Positions 42,744 through 52,242 of a stretch of 64,000 bases of DNA are shown here, piece after piece. The DNA comes from Paenibacillus_V sp046244365. Its GTDB lineage: Bacteria; Bacillota; Bacilli; Paenibacillales; NBRC-103111. The stretch's first letter is position 1, and each line of letters starts with the position of its first letter. Under the pieces are notes generated by a model, which did no database searches, was not told the origin of the DNA, and worked only from the letters and a program-made list of their open reading frames with translations. The stretch is from assembly GCF_046244365.1 (NCBI RefSeq), contig NZ_CP176395.1, positions 372,001 to 436,000 on the forward strand. Direction: 5' to 3'. The translations under genes and the position numbers were made by a program.

Positions 42744-43424
42744 GTGAAAACGAACATTTTGATCGCCGATGACGATCCGCATATTTTGGAGCTTCTGCGC
42801 TTTTATTTGCGCCGGGAGCATTACGAGGTGTTTGAAGCCGCCGACGGGGGGGAGGCGCTTCAGTTGCTGGAAAGCAGCGAAATCCGCCTTGCCGTAGTCG
42901 ATATTATGATGCCGGTGAAGGACGGTCTCGCGTTGTGCCGGGAAATCCGCGACCATTACGACATTCCGGTCATTCTGCTGACCGCGCGGGGCGAGCTCGA
43001 GGACAAGGAGCAGGGCTTTCTCGCGGGTACGGACGACTACCTGGTAAAGCCGTTCGAGCCGAAGGAGCTGCTGTTCCGGGTGAAGGCGCTGCTGCGCCGC
43101 TATCAGACCGTATCGTCCGAGACGATACGTCTGCATGAGACGGTGATCGACCGCAAAAGCTACGAGGTGCGCGTGGCGGGGGAAGTCGTTCAGCTGCCCC
43201 TGAGGGAATTCGAGCTGCTGGCGCATTTGGCGTCGTTCCCGAACCGGACCTTTACCCGGATCCAGTTGCTTGATGCGATTTGGGGTGCAGACTACGACGG
43301 CGACAGCCGGACGATCGACGTCCATATCAAAAGGCTGCGCGAGCGGTTTCAGGACAAGTCCCGCGATTTTTCGATCGCGACCGTGCGGGGACTCGGGTAC
43401 AAGCTTGAGGCGGGGGCCGAATGA
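42744..43424 (+). CDS. OmpR-family response regulator
   Basis: GTG start at 42744 with AAGGAAGGG upstream. The 226-residue protein has a complete receiver (ILIADDDPHI acidic pocket, phospho-acceptor Asp in LAVVDIMMPVKDG, ILLTARG, Lys in DDYLVKPFEP) and an OmpR winged helix (LPLREFELLAHLASFPNRTFTR, DSRTIDVHIKRLRERF, ATVRGLGYKLE). It pairs with the overlapping histidine kinase gene and probably controls the MMPL exporter just downstream. Confidence 0.95.
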   Translation: MKTNILIADDDPHILELLRFYLRREHYEVFEAADGGEALQLLESSEIRLAVVDIMMPVKDGLALCREIRDHYDIPVILLTARGELEDKEQGFLAGTDDYLVKPFEPKELLFRVKALLRRYQTVSSETIRLHETVIDRKSYEVRVAGEVVQLPLREFELLAHLASFPNRTFTRIQLLDAIWGADYDGDSRTIDVHIKRLRERFQDKSRDFSIATVRGLGYKLEAGAE

Positions 43425-44797
43425 AAACACTGTATGTCCGAATCGCGCTGACGTTCGTCCTCATCGCTTTTGTGAGTGCTTTGCTTGGTCTGCTCGGGGT
43501 CAATCTGTATTACCAGTCGCATATCCGGAACTATAACGAAAATAAAATCCGCCATGCCGCCGAAGAAATCCGTGCACTGTACGAGCGGATGCCGGGTCTT
43601 GAGGCGGCGGACTATTTTCGGCATATCGCGAGTCTCGGCTTTCAGTTGTATGCCGTGAAGGCCGACGGGCAAAAAAGCTTCTACGGCGCCCCTTTTCGGC
43701 GGACGGAGCTTGATCCCGGCGTGGCGGCCCGCGTGCTGGAGGGCGGGGAGTACGACGGCATCGTCGAGGAGCCGCACCGTTTTTCGGTCATCGGCTTATT
43801 CGAGAACAGTCTGCGCAACAGCGTAGGGCTGCCGTTCGAAGCGAACGGGGAACGGTACGCGTTATTCGTTCGCCCCGATCTGGAGCAGCAGCTGGGGGAG
43901 GTGCGCATCGTCGTCGGTCTGCTTATCGGGCTGACGTTTGCGTTCAGCATCGCCTTCATTTTTCTGTTCACGCGGTATATCGTTAAGCCCGTTAAACAAT
44001 TGACGGCGGCCACCCGGAAAGTCGTGGAAGGCGACTATAACATTACGCTCGATGTGGCAAGAAGCGACGAAATCGGCAACATGGCCCGTCATTTCATGAC
44101 GATGTCGGAATCGCTGCAAAAGCTGGATGATATGAGGCAAGCGTTCGTGGCGAACGTTTCGCATGAAATCCAGTCGCCGCTTACTTCGATTCAAGGGTTT
44201 GCTCAAGCGGCCCGGGAGGATGGCGTGACGGACGAGGAGCGGGGGCGCTACTTAACGATCATCGAGGAGGAAAGCAGACGGCTGTCGCTGCTAGGGAAGC
44301 AGCTGCTGACGCTGGCGGCGCTTGATAAGGATAGCGGTACCGTAAGGAAAACGTCCTTCCGTCTGGACGAGCAGATCCGCCAAGTGGTGCTCGTAATCGA
44401 ATGGCAGCTTCGCGAGAAAGGGATAACCGTGGAATTGGAGCTGCCCGAAGCGGTCATAACGGCCGATAAACAGCTTCTTCATCAGGTATGGCTCAATTTG
44501 ATTGCGAACGCCGTCAAGTTTTCGGACCCGGGCGGTACGGTCTACGTGGAGTTGGATGTCCAGCGGGACATTGCCGTTACCCTCCAGGATACGGGAGTGG
44601 GTATTCCGGAGGCCGAGCTGCCGTATATTTTCGACCGGTTCTACAAGGCGGACAAATCCCGCAACCGCAATCGTTCCGGGAGCGGGCTCGGCCTATCGAT
44701 CGTTCACAAAATCGTGCAGGTTCACGGAGGGACGGTCGAAGCGCAGAGCCGGCTTGGGGAAGGGACGACTTTTACGGTGCGGCTGCCAAGCGGATAA
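43421..44797 (+). CDS. Membrane sensor histidine kinase
   Basis: The 458-residue protein starts in an ATGA overlap with the regulator. It has a membrane helix (ALTFVLIAFVSALLGLLGV), an extracellular sensor of about 140 residues, a second helix (LLIGLTFAFSIAFIFLFT), a HAMP linker, the H-box FVANVSHEIQSPLTSIQGFA and ATPase motifs NLIANAVKFS, DTGVGIP and GSGLGLSIV. Canonical layout and no missing catalytic residues. The signal is unknown. Confidence 0.95.
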   Translation: MKTLYVRIALTFVLIAFVSALLGLLGVNLYYQSHIRNYNENKIRHAAEEIRALYERMPGLEAADYFRHIASLGFQLYAVKADGQKSFYGAPFRRTELDPGVAARVLEGGEYDGIVEEPHRFSVIGLFENSLRNSVGLPFEANGERYALFVRPDLEQQLGEVRIVVGLLIGLTFAFSIAFIFLFTRYIVKPVKQLTAATRKVVEGDYNITLDVARSDEIGNMARHFMTMSESLQKLDDMRQAFVANVSHEIQSPLTSIQGFAQAAREDGVTDEERGRYLTIIEEESRRLSLLGKQLLTLAALDKDSGTVRKTSFRLDEQIRQVVLVIEWQLREKGITVELELPEAVITADKQLLHQVWLNLIANAVKFSDPGGTVYVELDVQRDIAVTLQDTGVGIPEAELPYIFDRFYKADKSRNRNRSGSGLGLSIVHKIVQVHGGTVEAQSRLGEGTTFTVRLPSG

Positions 44798-44826
44798 CGG
44801 GTAACGTGCCCGATTTGTAATATGCC

Positions 44827-44843
44827 GTTCATCGCCTGTTCAT
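44827..44843. promoter_or_regulatory. Direct repeat upstream of the MMPL gene (possible regulator site)
   Basis: GTTCAT occurs at 44827 and 44838, an 11-base period typical of OmpR-family binding sites, about 60 bases before the MMPL start. Confidence 0.42.
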
Positions 44844-44901
44844 ATTTCTTTTCTACGATACGAGAGGGAAAAGAAATACGCGGCAGGAGGATGAAGGTAC
44901 C

Positions 44902-47121
44902 ATGATGCAACTTATTCATAAGATTACCGGATGGACGGGCAGCCCGAAGGGAGCCAAAATCGTCCTGATCGTTTGGCTGATAGCCATTATTGCGTTAAGC
45001 GGAGCGGCTCCCGGAGCCAAGGAATTTGCCGTTAGCGCCGGAGAAGGAAGCATACACGACGATAAGCCGTCCGCGCTCGCGGCTCAAATCATGAACGAGC
45101 GGTTTCCGTCCGAAGAGGGATTGCCGGCTCTGATCGTATTCAGCGGCAAGGAGGCGGCAGGCGCGGAGCAGAGGGCCAAAATCGCCGAATTCAGCAAATG
45201 GCTGGCTTCGGCCGACAAGCCGGAGCAGGTCGCGGGCGCGCTGCCTTTTCATCAGCTGCCGGAGGCTGCGCAGAATCAGCTTTTTTCGGAGGATAAGACG
45301 ACGCTCATTTTTCCGGTCAGCTTGAAAAAAGATCTCGCCTCCAATCAGCTTTACGACACCATCGGCCAGCTGCGCGAAGGGCTTGACCGTATCGGTACGG
45401 CCTCGATGCAAACCGAAATTACGGGGCCGGCCGGCATAGCGGCGGATACGACCAATCTGTTCAAAAATGCCGATTTCGTGCTGATGTTCGCAACGGTCGG
45501 TCTCATTTTGGTCATCTTGATCGTCATTTACCGTTCGCCGTTGCTGGCGGTCATTCCGCTGCTTATTGCCGGAGTCGTCTACCAGGTCGTCGACCGTCTG
45601 ATCGGTTTGGCGGGCAAAAACGGCTGGTTCCTGATCGACAAGCAGTCGCTTTCGATCATGATGATTTTGCTGTTCGCGGTATTGACGGACTATTGCTTGT
45701 TCGTGTTTTCGCGGTACCGGGAGGAGCTGCGCAAGGGAGGCGGCAAATACGAGGCGATGCGCGAAGCGATGGCGCATGTCGGCGAGCCGATTCTGTTCAG
45801 CGGCGGTACGGTGCTGATGGCCATGCTCACGTTGTTCGCGGCGGTATTCAAGCCGTATCATCATTTTGCGCCCGTTTTCTCGGTCGCGATGGTCGTCATC
45901 CTGCTTGGCGGCTTGACGCTGATTCCCGCGGTGTTCGCGCTGCTGGGCCGCAAGGCGTTCTGGCCTTTCGCGCCGAAGCCGGAAACGGCGGAAAAACCGG
46001 CGAAAACCGGCGTCTGGCATGCGATCGCCGCCTATGTCGTCAAACGGCCGATCGTTCCGGCCGGCGTTTTGCTCGCCATGCTGATTGGGCTGTCGGTCAA
46101 CTTCGGGACGATGAGCTTCTCGTTCAACTTGATGAAGTCATTCCCGGACGATATCTCGTCGCGCAAAGGGTTTGAGCTGCTAGAGCAAAAATTTCCGAAG
46201 GGCCAGCTCGCTCCGGTATCGGTCGTGCTGGAATCGGACAAAGAAATCACCATGGACGAAGCCTTCGTACGCCAATTGACGCAGCTGGCGGGCGAGCTTG
46301 GCAAACAACCCGGCATCGACTCGGTGACGCCCGGCATCAAGCCGGATTTCGCCAAACCGGGCGCTGTGCTTCCAAGGAATTTCCTTTCCCCAGACAAACA
46401 TGCGGTTAAGCTGCAAATGATAACGGCGGACAATCCGTACGATCAGGCTGCGCTAGACTCCATGGAACAGCTGAGGCAGAAGAGCGAGGCGCTTCTTGCG
46501 GCGAGCGGGTTTCAAACCGCGGACGTCCGCATTCATTTTGCCGGACAGACGGCGGAGCAGCTCGATGTGAGCGACATGAACGAACGCGATACGATCGTCA
46601 TTTTTGCGCTGATCGCCCTATTCATTACACTTATGCTTCTGCTGCAGACGCGCTCGATCAAGCTTTCGCTTCTTATGATCGCAACGATTCTGCTTTCTTA
46701 TACGGCGACGATGGGGCTCGGCTGGCTGATCTTCCATTATGGGCTCGGCTATGACTCCATCAGCTACCGGTTGCCGGTTTACACGTTCGTGTTCCTTGTT
46801 GCCCTCGGCGTCGACTATAATATCATTCTCGTGTCGCGCATTCGCGAGGAAGCGAAGCGAGTGGAGTGGAAAGAAGCGGTGCGGCGCGGGGTCGCGCTGA
46901 CCGGCGGAGTGATTTCCTCGGCGGGCCTCATCTTGGCGGCGACCTTCTGCGTGCTGATTACGCAGCCGCTGCAGGAGCTGTTCCTGTTCGGTCTTACAAT
47001 GGCGCTCGGCATTCTGATGGATACGTTCCTCGTTCGCGGCATGCTGCTGCCGGCAATCATGACGATGATGGGCGGCGGGAAGCGGGCGAAGGCAAATTTG
47101 AATAAAACGAAAGCTGTTTAG
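44902..47121 (+). CDS. MMPL/RND family transporter
   Basis: The 739-residue protein has the duplicated MMPL layout: an N-terminal helix (IVLIVWLIAIIALSGAAPG), an extracellular domain, five to six helices with LLFAVLTDYCLFVFSRYREEL, then a second half with LVALGVDYNIILVSRIREEAKR and GVISSAGLILAATFCVL. The GxDY-type Asp/Tyr proton-relay residues are present in both halves. Firmicute members export lipids or amphiphilic drugs. Its place behind a two-component system suggests induction by envelope stress. Confidence 0.92.
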   Translation: MMQLIHKITGWTGSPKGAKIVLIVWLIAIIALSGAAPGAKEFAVSAGEGSIHDDKPSALAAQIMNERFPSEEGLPALIVFSGKEAAGAEQRAKIAEFSKWLASADKPEQVAGALPFHQLPEAAQNQLFSEDKTTLIFPVSLKKDLASNQLYDTIGQLREGLDRIGTASMQTEITGPAGIAADTTNLFKNADFVLMFATVGLILVILIVIYRSPLLAVIPLLIAGVVYQVVDRLIGLAGKNGWFLIDKQSLSIMMILLFAVLTDYCLFVFSRYREELRKGGGKYEAMREAMAHVGEPILFSGGTVLMAMLTLFAAVFKPYHHFAPVFSVAMVVILLGGLTLIPAVFALLGRKAFWPFAPKPETAEKPAKTGVWHAIAAYVVKRPIVPAGVLLAMLIGLSVNFGTMSFSFNLMKSFPDDISSRKGFELLEQKFPKGQLAPVSVVLESDKEITMDEAFVRQLTQLAGELGKQPGIDSVTPGIKPDFAKPGAVLPRNFLSPDKHAVKLQMITADNPYDQAALDSMEQLRQKSEALLAASGFQTADVRIHFAGQTAEQLDVSDMNERDTIVIFALIALFITLMLLLQTRSIKLSLLMIATILLSYTATMGLGWLIFHYGLGYDSISYRLPVYTFVFLVALGVDYNIILVSRIREEAKRVEWKEAVRRGVALTGGVISSAGLILAATFCVLITQPLQELFLFGLTMALGILMDTFLVRGMLLPAIMTMMGGGKRAKANLNKTKAV

Positions 47122-47145
47122 CCGAATCATAACCGTATACGCCAA

Positions 47146-47183
47146 AGAGAACCCGGTCGCTCAGACCGGGTTCTCTCTTTTTT
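47146..47183 (+). terminator. Terminator of the MMPL gene
   Basis: AGAGAACCCGGTC / GACCGGGTTCTCT stem, 5-base loop, then CTTTTTT. Confidence 0.92.
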
Positions 47184-47223
47184 GAGGATGTAAACGATAC
47201 GCAGCCGGTTAAAGGCAAGCTTA

Positions 47224-48486
47224 TTAATGCGCAGCTCCGCCTTGGTCGATATGCTTCAAATGGTTGCGATTCGCCAAGATGAAGACTACGGAAACAAGGA
47301 CGAAGCCCGCGCCTACGACAAACGGCACATGCGGGTTATACCACTCCGCCAGCTTGCCGGCCAGCCACGGAGCCGCCGCCCCTCCGAGAAACCGCAAAAA
47401 GCTGTATGCGGCCGAGGCTGTCGACCGCTCGACGGGTGCGGCCTGCATAACCGCGGTCGTTATTAAGGTGTTGTTGTTGCCGAGGAACGCGCCTGCCACA
47501 ATGACCGCTGCGATGACGACGGTTTTCTCCGACGTCCAAATGCCTATGGCGAGCAAGGTCAAAGCAAATAAAACGAGCATGACGGACATGGAGCGAAGCG
47601 TCCCGAACCGTTTCTGGAGCTTCGGCGCCATGAACACCGAGGTGAAGGCGAGAAGGACGCCCCAGCCAAGAAATACGTATCCGAGTCCGCGCTCCCCCAA
47701 ATGCATAACGAACGGGGCATAGGCCAGAAGCGTGAAAAATCCGAAATTGTACAGCAGCGCCGTAATGCCCAGTACAAGAAGAGAACGGTGCTTCAGCACG
47801 CGAAAAGGATCGGCAAGCGACGTTTTGGCTGCTGCGGTCGGCTTTGTTTTGGGCATCATAACGAGCAGGAACAGGAAGGCGATGGCCATTAGAACGCTGA
47901 CCCCGATAAACGGACCCCTCCAGGAAATCGATCCGAGCTCTCCGCCAAGCAGCGGTCCGACCGAAATGCCGAGCCCGATAGCCGCTTCATATAGGATAAT
48001 GGCTTGCGCAACCCCGGATCTCGAAAACGAAACGATGGCCGATAATGCGGTTGCGACGAATAGGGCGTTGCCGAGTCCCCAGCCTCCGCGGTACCCGACG
48101 AGCTCCCAGATGCCGCCGGATAAGTCGCCCAGCAGGGCGAACAGGGCGATAATGACGATTCCGCACAGCAGCGTCCATTTGATCCCTAGCCGGGAGGAAA
48201 TCACTCCGGTAATCAGCATGGCTACCGCCATTACGATGTTGTAGCTGGTGAAGAGCAGGGTGACTTCGCTTGGCGAAGCCTCCAGCTTGTGGGCGATGGC
48301 TGGCAGGATGGGATCGACGAGCCCCAGCCCCATAAAGGCGATCATGCAGGCGAAAAACACCGCCCATACCGCTTTAGGCTGATGGAATATGCTCGATTTT
48401 TCCGGAGCCAGCTGTCCCGGCCGTTCACTGGCTAGACGTCCGTTGTTCGAGGATTGGCTGCGTGCTTGCTGAGGCGATAATGACAT
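47224..48486 (-). CDS. MFS drug-efflux-type transporter
   Basis: The 420-residue protein has about 12 membrane helices. AVWAVFFACMIAFMGLGLVDPILPAIAHKLEASPSEVTLLFTSYN is the DHA1 opening, and VISSRLGIKWTLLCGI covers the loop between helices 2 and 3. It lies 16 bases downstream of a MerR regulator on the same strand, the typical arrangement of a ligand-induced multidrug exporter. The substrate cannot be read from sequence. Confidence 0.92.
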   Translation of the reverse strand: MSLSPQQARSQSSNNGRLASERPGQLAPEKSSIFHQPKAVWAVFFACMIAFMGLGLVDPILPAIAHKLEASPSEVTLLFTSYNIVMAVAMLITGVISSRLGIKWTLLCGIVIIALFALLGDLSGGIWELVGYRGGWGLGNALFVATALSAIVSFSRSGVAQAIILYEAAIGLGISVGPLLGGELGSISWRGPFIGVSVLMAIAFLFLLVMMPKTKPTAAAKTSLADPFRVLKHRSLLVLGITALLYNFGFFTLLAYAPFVMHLGERGLGYVFLGWGVLLAFTSVFMAPKLQKRFGTLRSMSVMLVLFALTLLAIGIWTSEKTVVIAAVIVAGAFLGNNNTLITTAVMQAAPVERSTASAAYSFLRFLGGAAAPWLAGKLAEWYNPHVPFVVGAGFVLVSVVFILANRNHLKHIDQGGAAH

Positions 48487-48502
48487 GATTTCGTATGCTC
48501 CT

Positions 48503-48946
48503 TCACTCTAGATGTTGTTTTTCCGACGTTAATTTGGCGATGCCGCCGCGGATCCTTTCATGGTACTGGGCGGTCTGTTCGCGGATTTCCTTCATTTTCT
48601 CCAGCTTCTGGTCGATCAGTTGAAGCTGCTGGCTGACAATCCGGTCCATATCGGTCAGCTTCTGCAGTCTTTGCTCGATATCCGCGATCTCCCAGAAGCC
48701 TTGGCGGCGTTCCTCGAGCTCCTCGCTGACACCGACGAATTCCTGAATTTCCTGCAAAGAAAAACCGAGCACGTCACGCGCATTCACGATCTGTTTCAGC
48801 CGCTCGATATGCTTCTGCGTGTATAAGCGGATCCCGCCCTCGCTGCGTTCAGGGGGAAAAAGAACGCCTATTTCCTCGTAATACCGGATCGTTCGTTTCG
48901 TCAGCCCGCATTCCTTGGCGACATCGTCAATTTTGAAAGTGTGCAT
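48503..48946 (-). CDS. MerR-family transcriptional regulator
   Basis: The 147-residue protein has the MerR winged helix (FKIDDVAKECGLTKRTIRYYEEIGVLFPPERSEGGIRLYTQ) and a long coiled-coil (residues about 85-135). GAAGGA lies 9 bases before ATG 48946; the ATG three codons upstream directly abuts it. No Cys metal site is evident, so it is of the drug-sensing type. It would activate its own operon with the MFS gene through the inverted repeat in the promoter. Confidence 0.92.
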   Translation of the reverse strand: MHTFKIDDVAKECGLTKRTIRYYEEIGVLFPPERSEGGIRLYTQKHIERLKQIVNARDVLGFSLQEIQEFVGVSEELEERRQGFWEIADIEQRLQKLTDMDRIVSQQLQLIDQKLEKMKEIREQTAQYHERIRGGIAKLTSEKQHLE

Positions 48947-48989
48947 GCCGAGCATTCCTTCTTTCCGTTCGTAAAATGAAACGAGATTT

Positions 48990-49025
48990 ATCATACACCT
49001 ACATAACGTTAACGTCAACGTTAAC
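48990..49025 (-). promoter_or_regulatory. Promoter and operator of the MerR-MFS operon
   Basis: On the minus strand TTGACG (49013-49018) and TATGAT (48990-48995) have 17-base spacing. The inverted repeat GTTAACGT / ACGTTAAC (49008-49025, 2-base centre) overlaps the -35 box. Most MerR sites lie between the boxes with 19-base spacing, so this one may act as a repressor site. Confidence 0.6.
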
Positions 49026-49278
49026 TTTTGTGCGTAAAGTGAAATAGCCCTGCTCTACTAGCGTTTACTTCTCGCTTCGGCGCTATACGCAACGGCAGGT
49101 TATTGCAGGCAAGGCGATGCAAAAAGGATTTTGCGTTTCCGGCAGAGAATGTTATTTCCAGGGCTGAATTTGAATTTTGCGCATTGCTTGCGAATAACCG
49201 TACGGAAAATAACAACGCTAACCTTAGAGGCCAATCGTTCATGGGGGCGGTGAGGGTTTGCAAAAGAGGAGTGCGGTC

Positions 49279-50697
49279 ATGAATCGCAAAACGGGTTTGT
49301 ACATTATCGGCATGGCGCTTGCCTTTCTTCTGTTCGTGCTGGGCGAGCTGATCTGGCTGCCCGATCCTCTGCGGATCGGAGGGCGGCTGTTCTGGATCGA
49401 TGCGATCGACGCTTTGGTTTATTTGGTTGCCGCCGTGCCGTTTCTATGGGGAGTAGCGGCTATTCTTGGCTTGCTTGCCGCACGGCGTTCCGCCCGCACG
49501 CAAGTGGCGAGCTGGGGGAGCTGGACTTCGGCCCGAGGCGACCGGTGGGGCGTTCTGCGCTGCTCAGCCGTCGCCGTTGTCAGCGCGGCGGCTGTGGGGG
49601 CGATTATCGTCGCGCCGACGCAGCTGTTTTGGTCGCTCGGCACTTTCGGCGCGGCATGGGTGCTCGTATTCGTCGATTTGATAGGGAGCGAGCGCAGCAT
49701 AAGGCGTTTCCCCCGGCAAAGCCTTCTCATCACCGTGGTTGCGCTGCTGATGCTCGCCGGATTGTTCTGGCCGACGCCGTATATGGTGACGTATCCGGGA
49801 CTGACGATGAACATGAACCGGTATGCGCATCCGGAAGGAGGCACCGCTCATACGAGCATTGCCGGCGTTCTCGTGTTCGAGCGACCGGCTTTCCCGGCGG
49901 ACTGGCTTTATGCGAAGCTGTTCCCGCATTATACGTTCGAGCCGAGGGAGGAGCTCGGCATGTCGCTCGGCGAGTATGACGAGCTGGTGCGCGTGATGAA
50001 GGAGGATGCCAATACGGTAGGCAGCGCCATTGCCTTTGGCAAGCTGGGAATCGGGAGCGGCGTGACGTCCAAGGGCGTACGCGTCGCGGCCGTCATGAAG
50101 GATAGCCCGGCGCAAGGCGTCTTGAAGGCGGGAGACGTTATCGTAGAGGTTGGCGGGAGCGCCGTCTCCTCGCTGAAGGAGCTGACCGAACGGATGAGCG
50201 GCACCGCTCCCGGCCAAACCGCAGCGGTAACGGTTGTTCGCGACGGTAAGCGGCTGACGGTCTCCGCGGGGACCCGCGCCAACCCGGAAGATCCCAAGCG
50301 GGCGGCATTCGGCATCCAGGTTCAGGACGAGCTTGCTTACGATGTTCCCAAGACGGTCAGCTACCGCCGCTACTTGCTGCACGAGGGAGGCCCGTCGCAC
50401 GGGGCGATGCTGGCGCTGACGATCATCGACCAGCTGACGCCGGGCGGCGTCACGAACGGGAACCGGATCGCGGGAACCGGCACGATCGAACCGGACGGCT
50501 CGGTCGGCAAAATCGGCGGCATCGAGCAGAAGGCTTATACGGTGCGCCGGTCCGGAGCGGACGTATTTTTCGTCCCGGCGGGTCAGGAGGAAGCTGCCAA
50601 GCGCGGCGCGGCGGATTTGCAGATTGTCCCCGTGTGGACGCTGGACGATATTTTGGCTTGGTTGAAGGCTCATCCGAAAAGTCAGGGATCGGGATGA
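49279..50697 (+). CDS. PDZ-Lon membrane protease (YlbL/SepM-like variant)
   Basis: The 472-residue protein has four to five N-terminal membrane helices (about residues 8-170), an extracellular domain, a PDZ domain (GVRVAAVMKDSPAQGVLKAGDVIVEVGG) and a Lon-type S16 protease domain with the catalytic Ser in GGPSHGAMLALTI and Lys in GGIEQKAYTVRRSGADVFFVP. Classic YlbL has one membrane helix; the multi-helix front is unusual. AAGAGGAG supports ATG 49279. It probably cleaves exported peptides or membrane proteins. Confidence 0.88.
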   Translation: MNRKTGLYIIGMALAFLLFVLGELIWLPDPLRIGGRLFWIDAIDALVYLVAAVPFLWGVAAILGLLAARRSARTQVASWGSWTSARGDRWGVLRCSAVAVVSAAAVGAIIVAPTQLFWSLGTFGAAWVLVFVDLIGSERSIRRFPRQSLLITVVALLMLAGLFWPTPYMVTYPGLTMNMNRYAHPEGGTAHTSIAGVLVFERPAFPADWLYAKLFPHYTFEPREELGMSLGEYDELVRVMKEDANTVGSAIAFGKLGIGSGVTSKGVRVAAVMKDSPAQGVLKAGDVIVEVGGSAVSSLKELTERMSGTAPGQTAAVTVVRDGKRLTVSAGTRANPEDPKRAAFGIQVQDELAYDVPKTVSYRRYLLHEGGPSHGAMLALTIIDQLTPGGVTNGNRIAGTGTIEPDGSVGKIGGIEQKAYTVRRSGADVFFVPAGQEEAAKRGAADLQIVPVWTLDDILAWLKAHPKSQGSG

Positions 50698-50783
50698 TCG
50701 TCGTAAAAAATCGCCAAACGGCTGGCGGACATCATGAGAGCGTCGTAGCGGCAAGGGAAACGACGGTAAAAGGAGAATGGCAC

Positions 50784-51728
50784 GTGAGGGCGGACCGCGT
50801 TACGACTTATTTATATACTTATGCCTGCCATGAGGACGAAACGGAGCTGTGCGCGCTGGAGCTGCGGACCCTGCTCGGAGCGGAGCCGTCGGAGGGCATA
50901 GCGGAAAGCGGAACGGCCGTCGATCCGAGCAGAAGTCCCTTCGTCAAAATGCGCATCGCAGTCCTGTATGAGGCGGAAAGCTTGGAGGCGTTATGCGGCC
51001 GAGTGGAGGAGCTGGACTTGCATGGCGCCACGTTCAAGGTGCTGTTCGCGGTCGGCAGCGGCATCGATTACGATAAGGCGCGCGCAATCGAGCGGGCAGT
51101 CGGCCTGCATATTCGCGGCAAAGCCGACATGCGGAGCCCGGACAAGCTCTACGGGATCGCCGTAAGGGACGGCCGGTGGCTGTTCGGCGAGTGCATCCGC
51201 AGCGAAGCGGTTTGGCTGAAGCATGCGAAGAAGCCGCAAAACTATTCGACCGCGCTCAGCACGCGTATGGCTAGGGCCGTCGCCAATATCGCCGTGCCCG
51301 ACCCGGCCGGCGTCAAGGCGGTCGACCCCTGCTGCGGGATCGGCACGGTGCTGGTCGAAGCGATGTCCATGGGCATCGACATCGCCGGCTATGATATCAA
51401 CCCGCTTGCGGTGCGGGGGGCGAGAACGAATTTGGCGCATTTCGGACTTCCGAACGTCGTGGCGATAGGGGACGTTCGGGAGCTAACCGGCTCGTATGAC
51501 GCAGCGATCCTTGATATGCCTTATAATTTATGCTCCAAACTATCTCCCGGCGATCAGCTCTCGATGCTGGAAGGCGCGGGCAGGCTGGCAGGGAGAGTCG
51601 TTATCGTAACCGCGGAGCCGATAGAGGAGGCCGTCGGCCTTGCCGGACTGGCGATTGCGGACCGGTGCGAAGCGCGTAAAGGGAGCTTCGTCCGGCAGGT
51701 GCTCGTTTGCGTTCGTGCGGCAAGATAA
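50784..51728 (+). CDS. SAM-dependent RNA methyltransferase-like protein (TRM11 type)
   Basis: The 314-residue protein has an N-terminal THUMP-like region (TTYLYTYACHEDETELCALELR) and a Rossmann methyltransferase with VDPCCGIGTVLVEAMSMG (SAM loop), IAGYDINPLAVRGARTNL and the catalytic DMPYNL, an N/D-PPY-like motif for N-methylation of a base in RNA. GTG at 50784 with AAAGGAG is chosen; an ATG at 50694 overlapping the previous stop is the alternative and would add 30 residues. It is coupled to the protease gene upstream. Confidence 0.82.
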   Translation: MRADRVTTYLYTYACHEDETELCALELRTLLGAEPSEGIAESGTAVDPSRSPFVKMRIAVLYEAESLEALCGRVEELDLHGATFKVLFAVGSGIDYDKARAIERAVGLHIRGKADMRSPDKLYGIAVRDGRWLFGECIRSEAVWLKHAKKPQNYSTALSTRMARAVANIAVPDPAGVKAVDPCCGIGTVLVEAMSMGIDIAGYDINPLAVRGARTNLAHFGLPNVVAIGDVRELTGSYDAAILDMPYNLCSKLSPGDQLSMLEGAGRLAGRVVIVTAEPIEEAVGLAGLAIADRCEARKGSFVRQVLVCVRAAR

Positions 51729-51803
51729 CGGCGGCGTTTTGCTTCAGAAGCGCGGACATCGCGTTGGACTTTCGTTCGACCCGATTCAGCGGAATGAAAG
51801 CAA

Positions 51804-51840
51804 AAAAAGTACTCTAACCGAATCGGCTAGAGTACTTTTT
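51804..51840 (+). terminator. Terminator of the methyltransferase gene
   Basis: AAAAAGTACTCTA / TAGAGTACTTTTT, 13-bp perfect stem, 11-base loop. Confidence 0.9.
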
Positions 51841-51845
51841 AGAAG

Positions 51846-51934
51846 TCTCAGAATGTATATCCTCCGCTGACTGATCGACTTCTCGGTAAACGCGCCGTCA
51901 AAAGACGGCGAAGCCGTTTTTCCTTGCGGGCGGC
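51846..51934. repeat. Dispersed structured repeat, copy A
   Basis: About 90 bases share TCAGAA-GTATATCCTCCGCTGA, TTCTCGGTAAACG, an inner stem GCCGTC/GACGGC, GAAGCCGTTT and TCCTTG with copies B and C at 58.1-58.3 kb. Confidence 0.75.
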
Positions 51935-51935
51935 G

Positions 51936-52136
51936 CTACTTTTTCTGGGTGTAATTGGACAGCGGGGGCAGCATTTTCGTATCTTTCACCATGTCGGCAT
52001 GACAAAAGGGGCAGCTCGGGCTTTTCTCGAAGGTGAAATCTTCCCGCATCCAGCCTGAACATCGATCCGTCGTACACATCCAAATGGACGTTTCTTGTTC
52101 TTGAATCGGTTCGAATGCTTTCTTAGAGAAATACAT
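51936..52136 (-). CDS. Cold-inducible YdjO-like small zinc-ribbon protein
   Basis: The 66-residue protein reads MYFSKKAFEPIQEQETSIWMCTTDRCSGWMRE then SPSCPFCHADMVKDTKMLPPL. The C-x5-C and CPFC pairs can bind zinc. Length and sequence match B. subtilis YdjO, a cold-inducible protein of unknown function. GAGGAGGGG precedes ATG 52136. It lies downstream of a cold-shock gene on the same strand, which fits cold induction. Confidence 0.78.
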   Translation of the reverse strand: MYFSKKAFEPIQEQETSIWMCTTDRCSGWMREDFTFEKSPSCPFCHADMVKDTKMLPPLSNYTQKK

Positions 52137-52242
52137 GACGGAACCCCTCCTCAAATGGCATCTCTTACAAGGGCAAGATTGAAAAAGAACTGCCCGTCCG
52201 GACAGTCCATCATTTTAATGTACGCAGCTTAAAGTAAAACTA

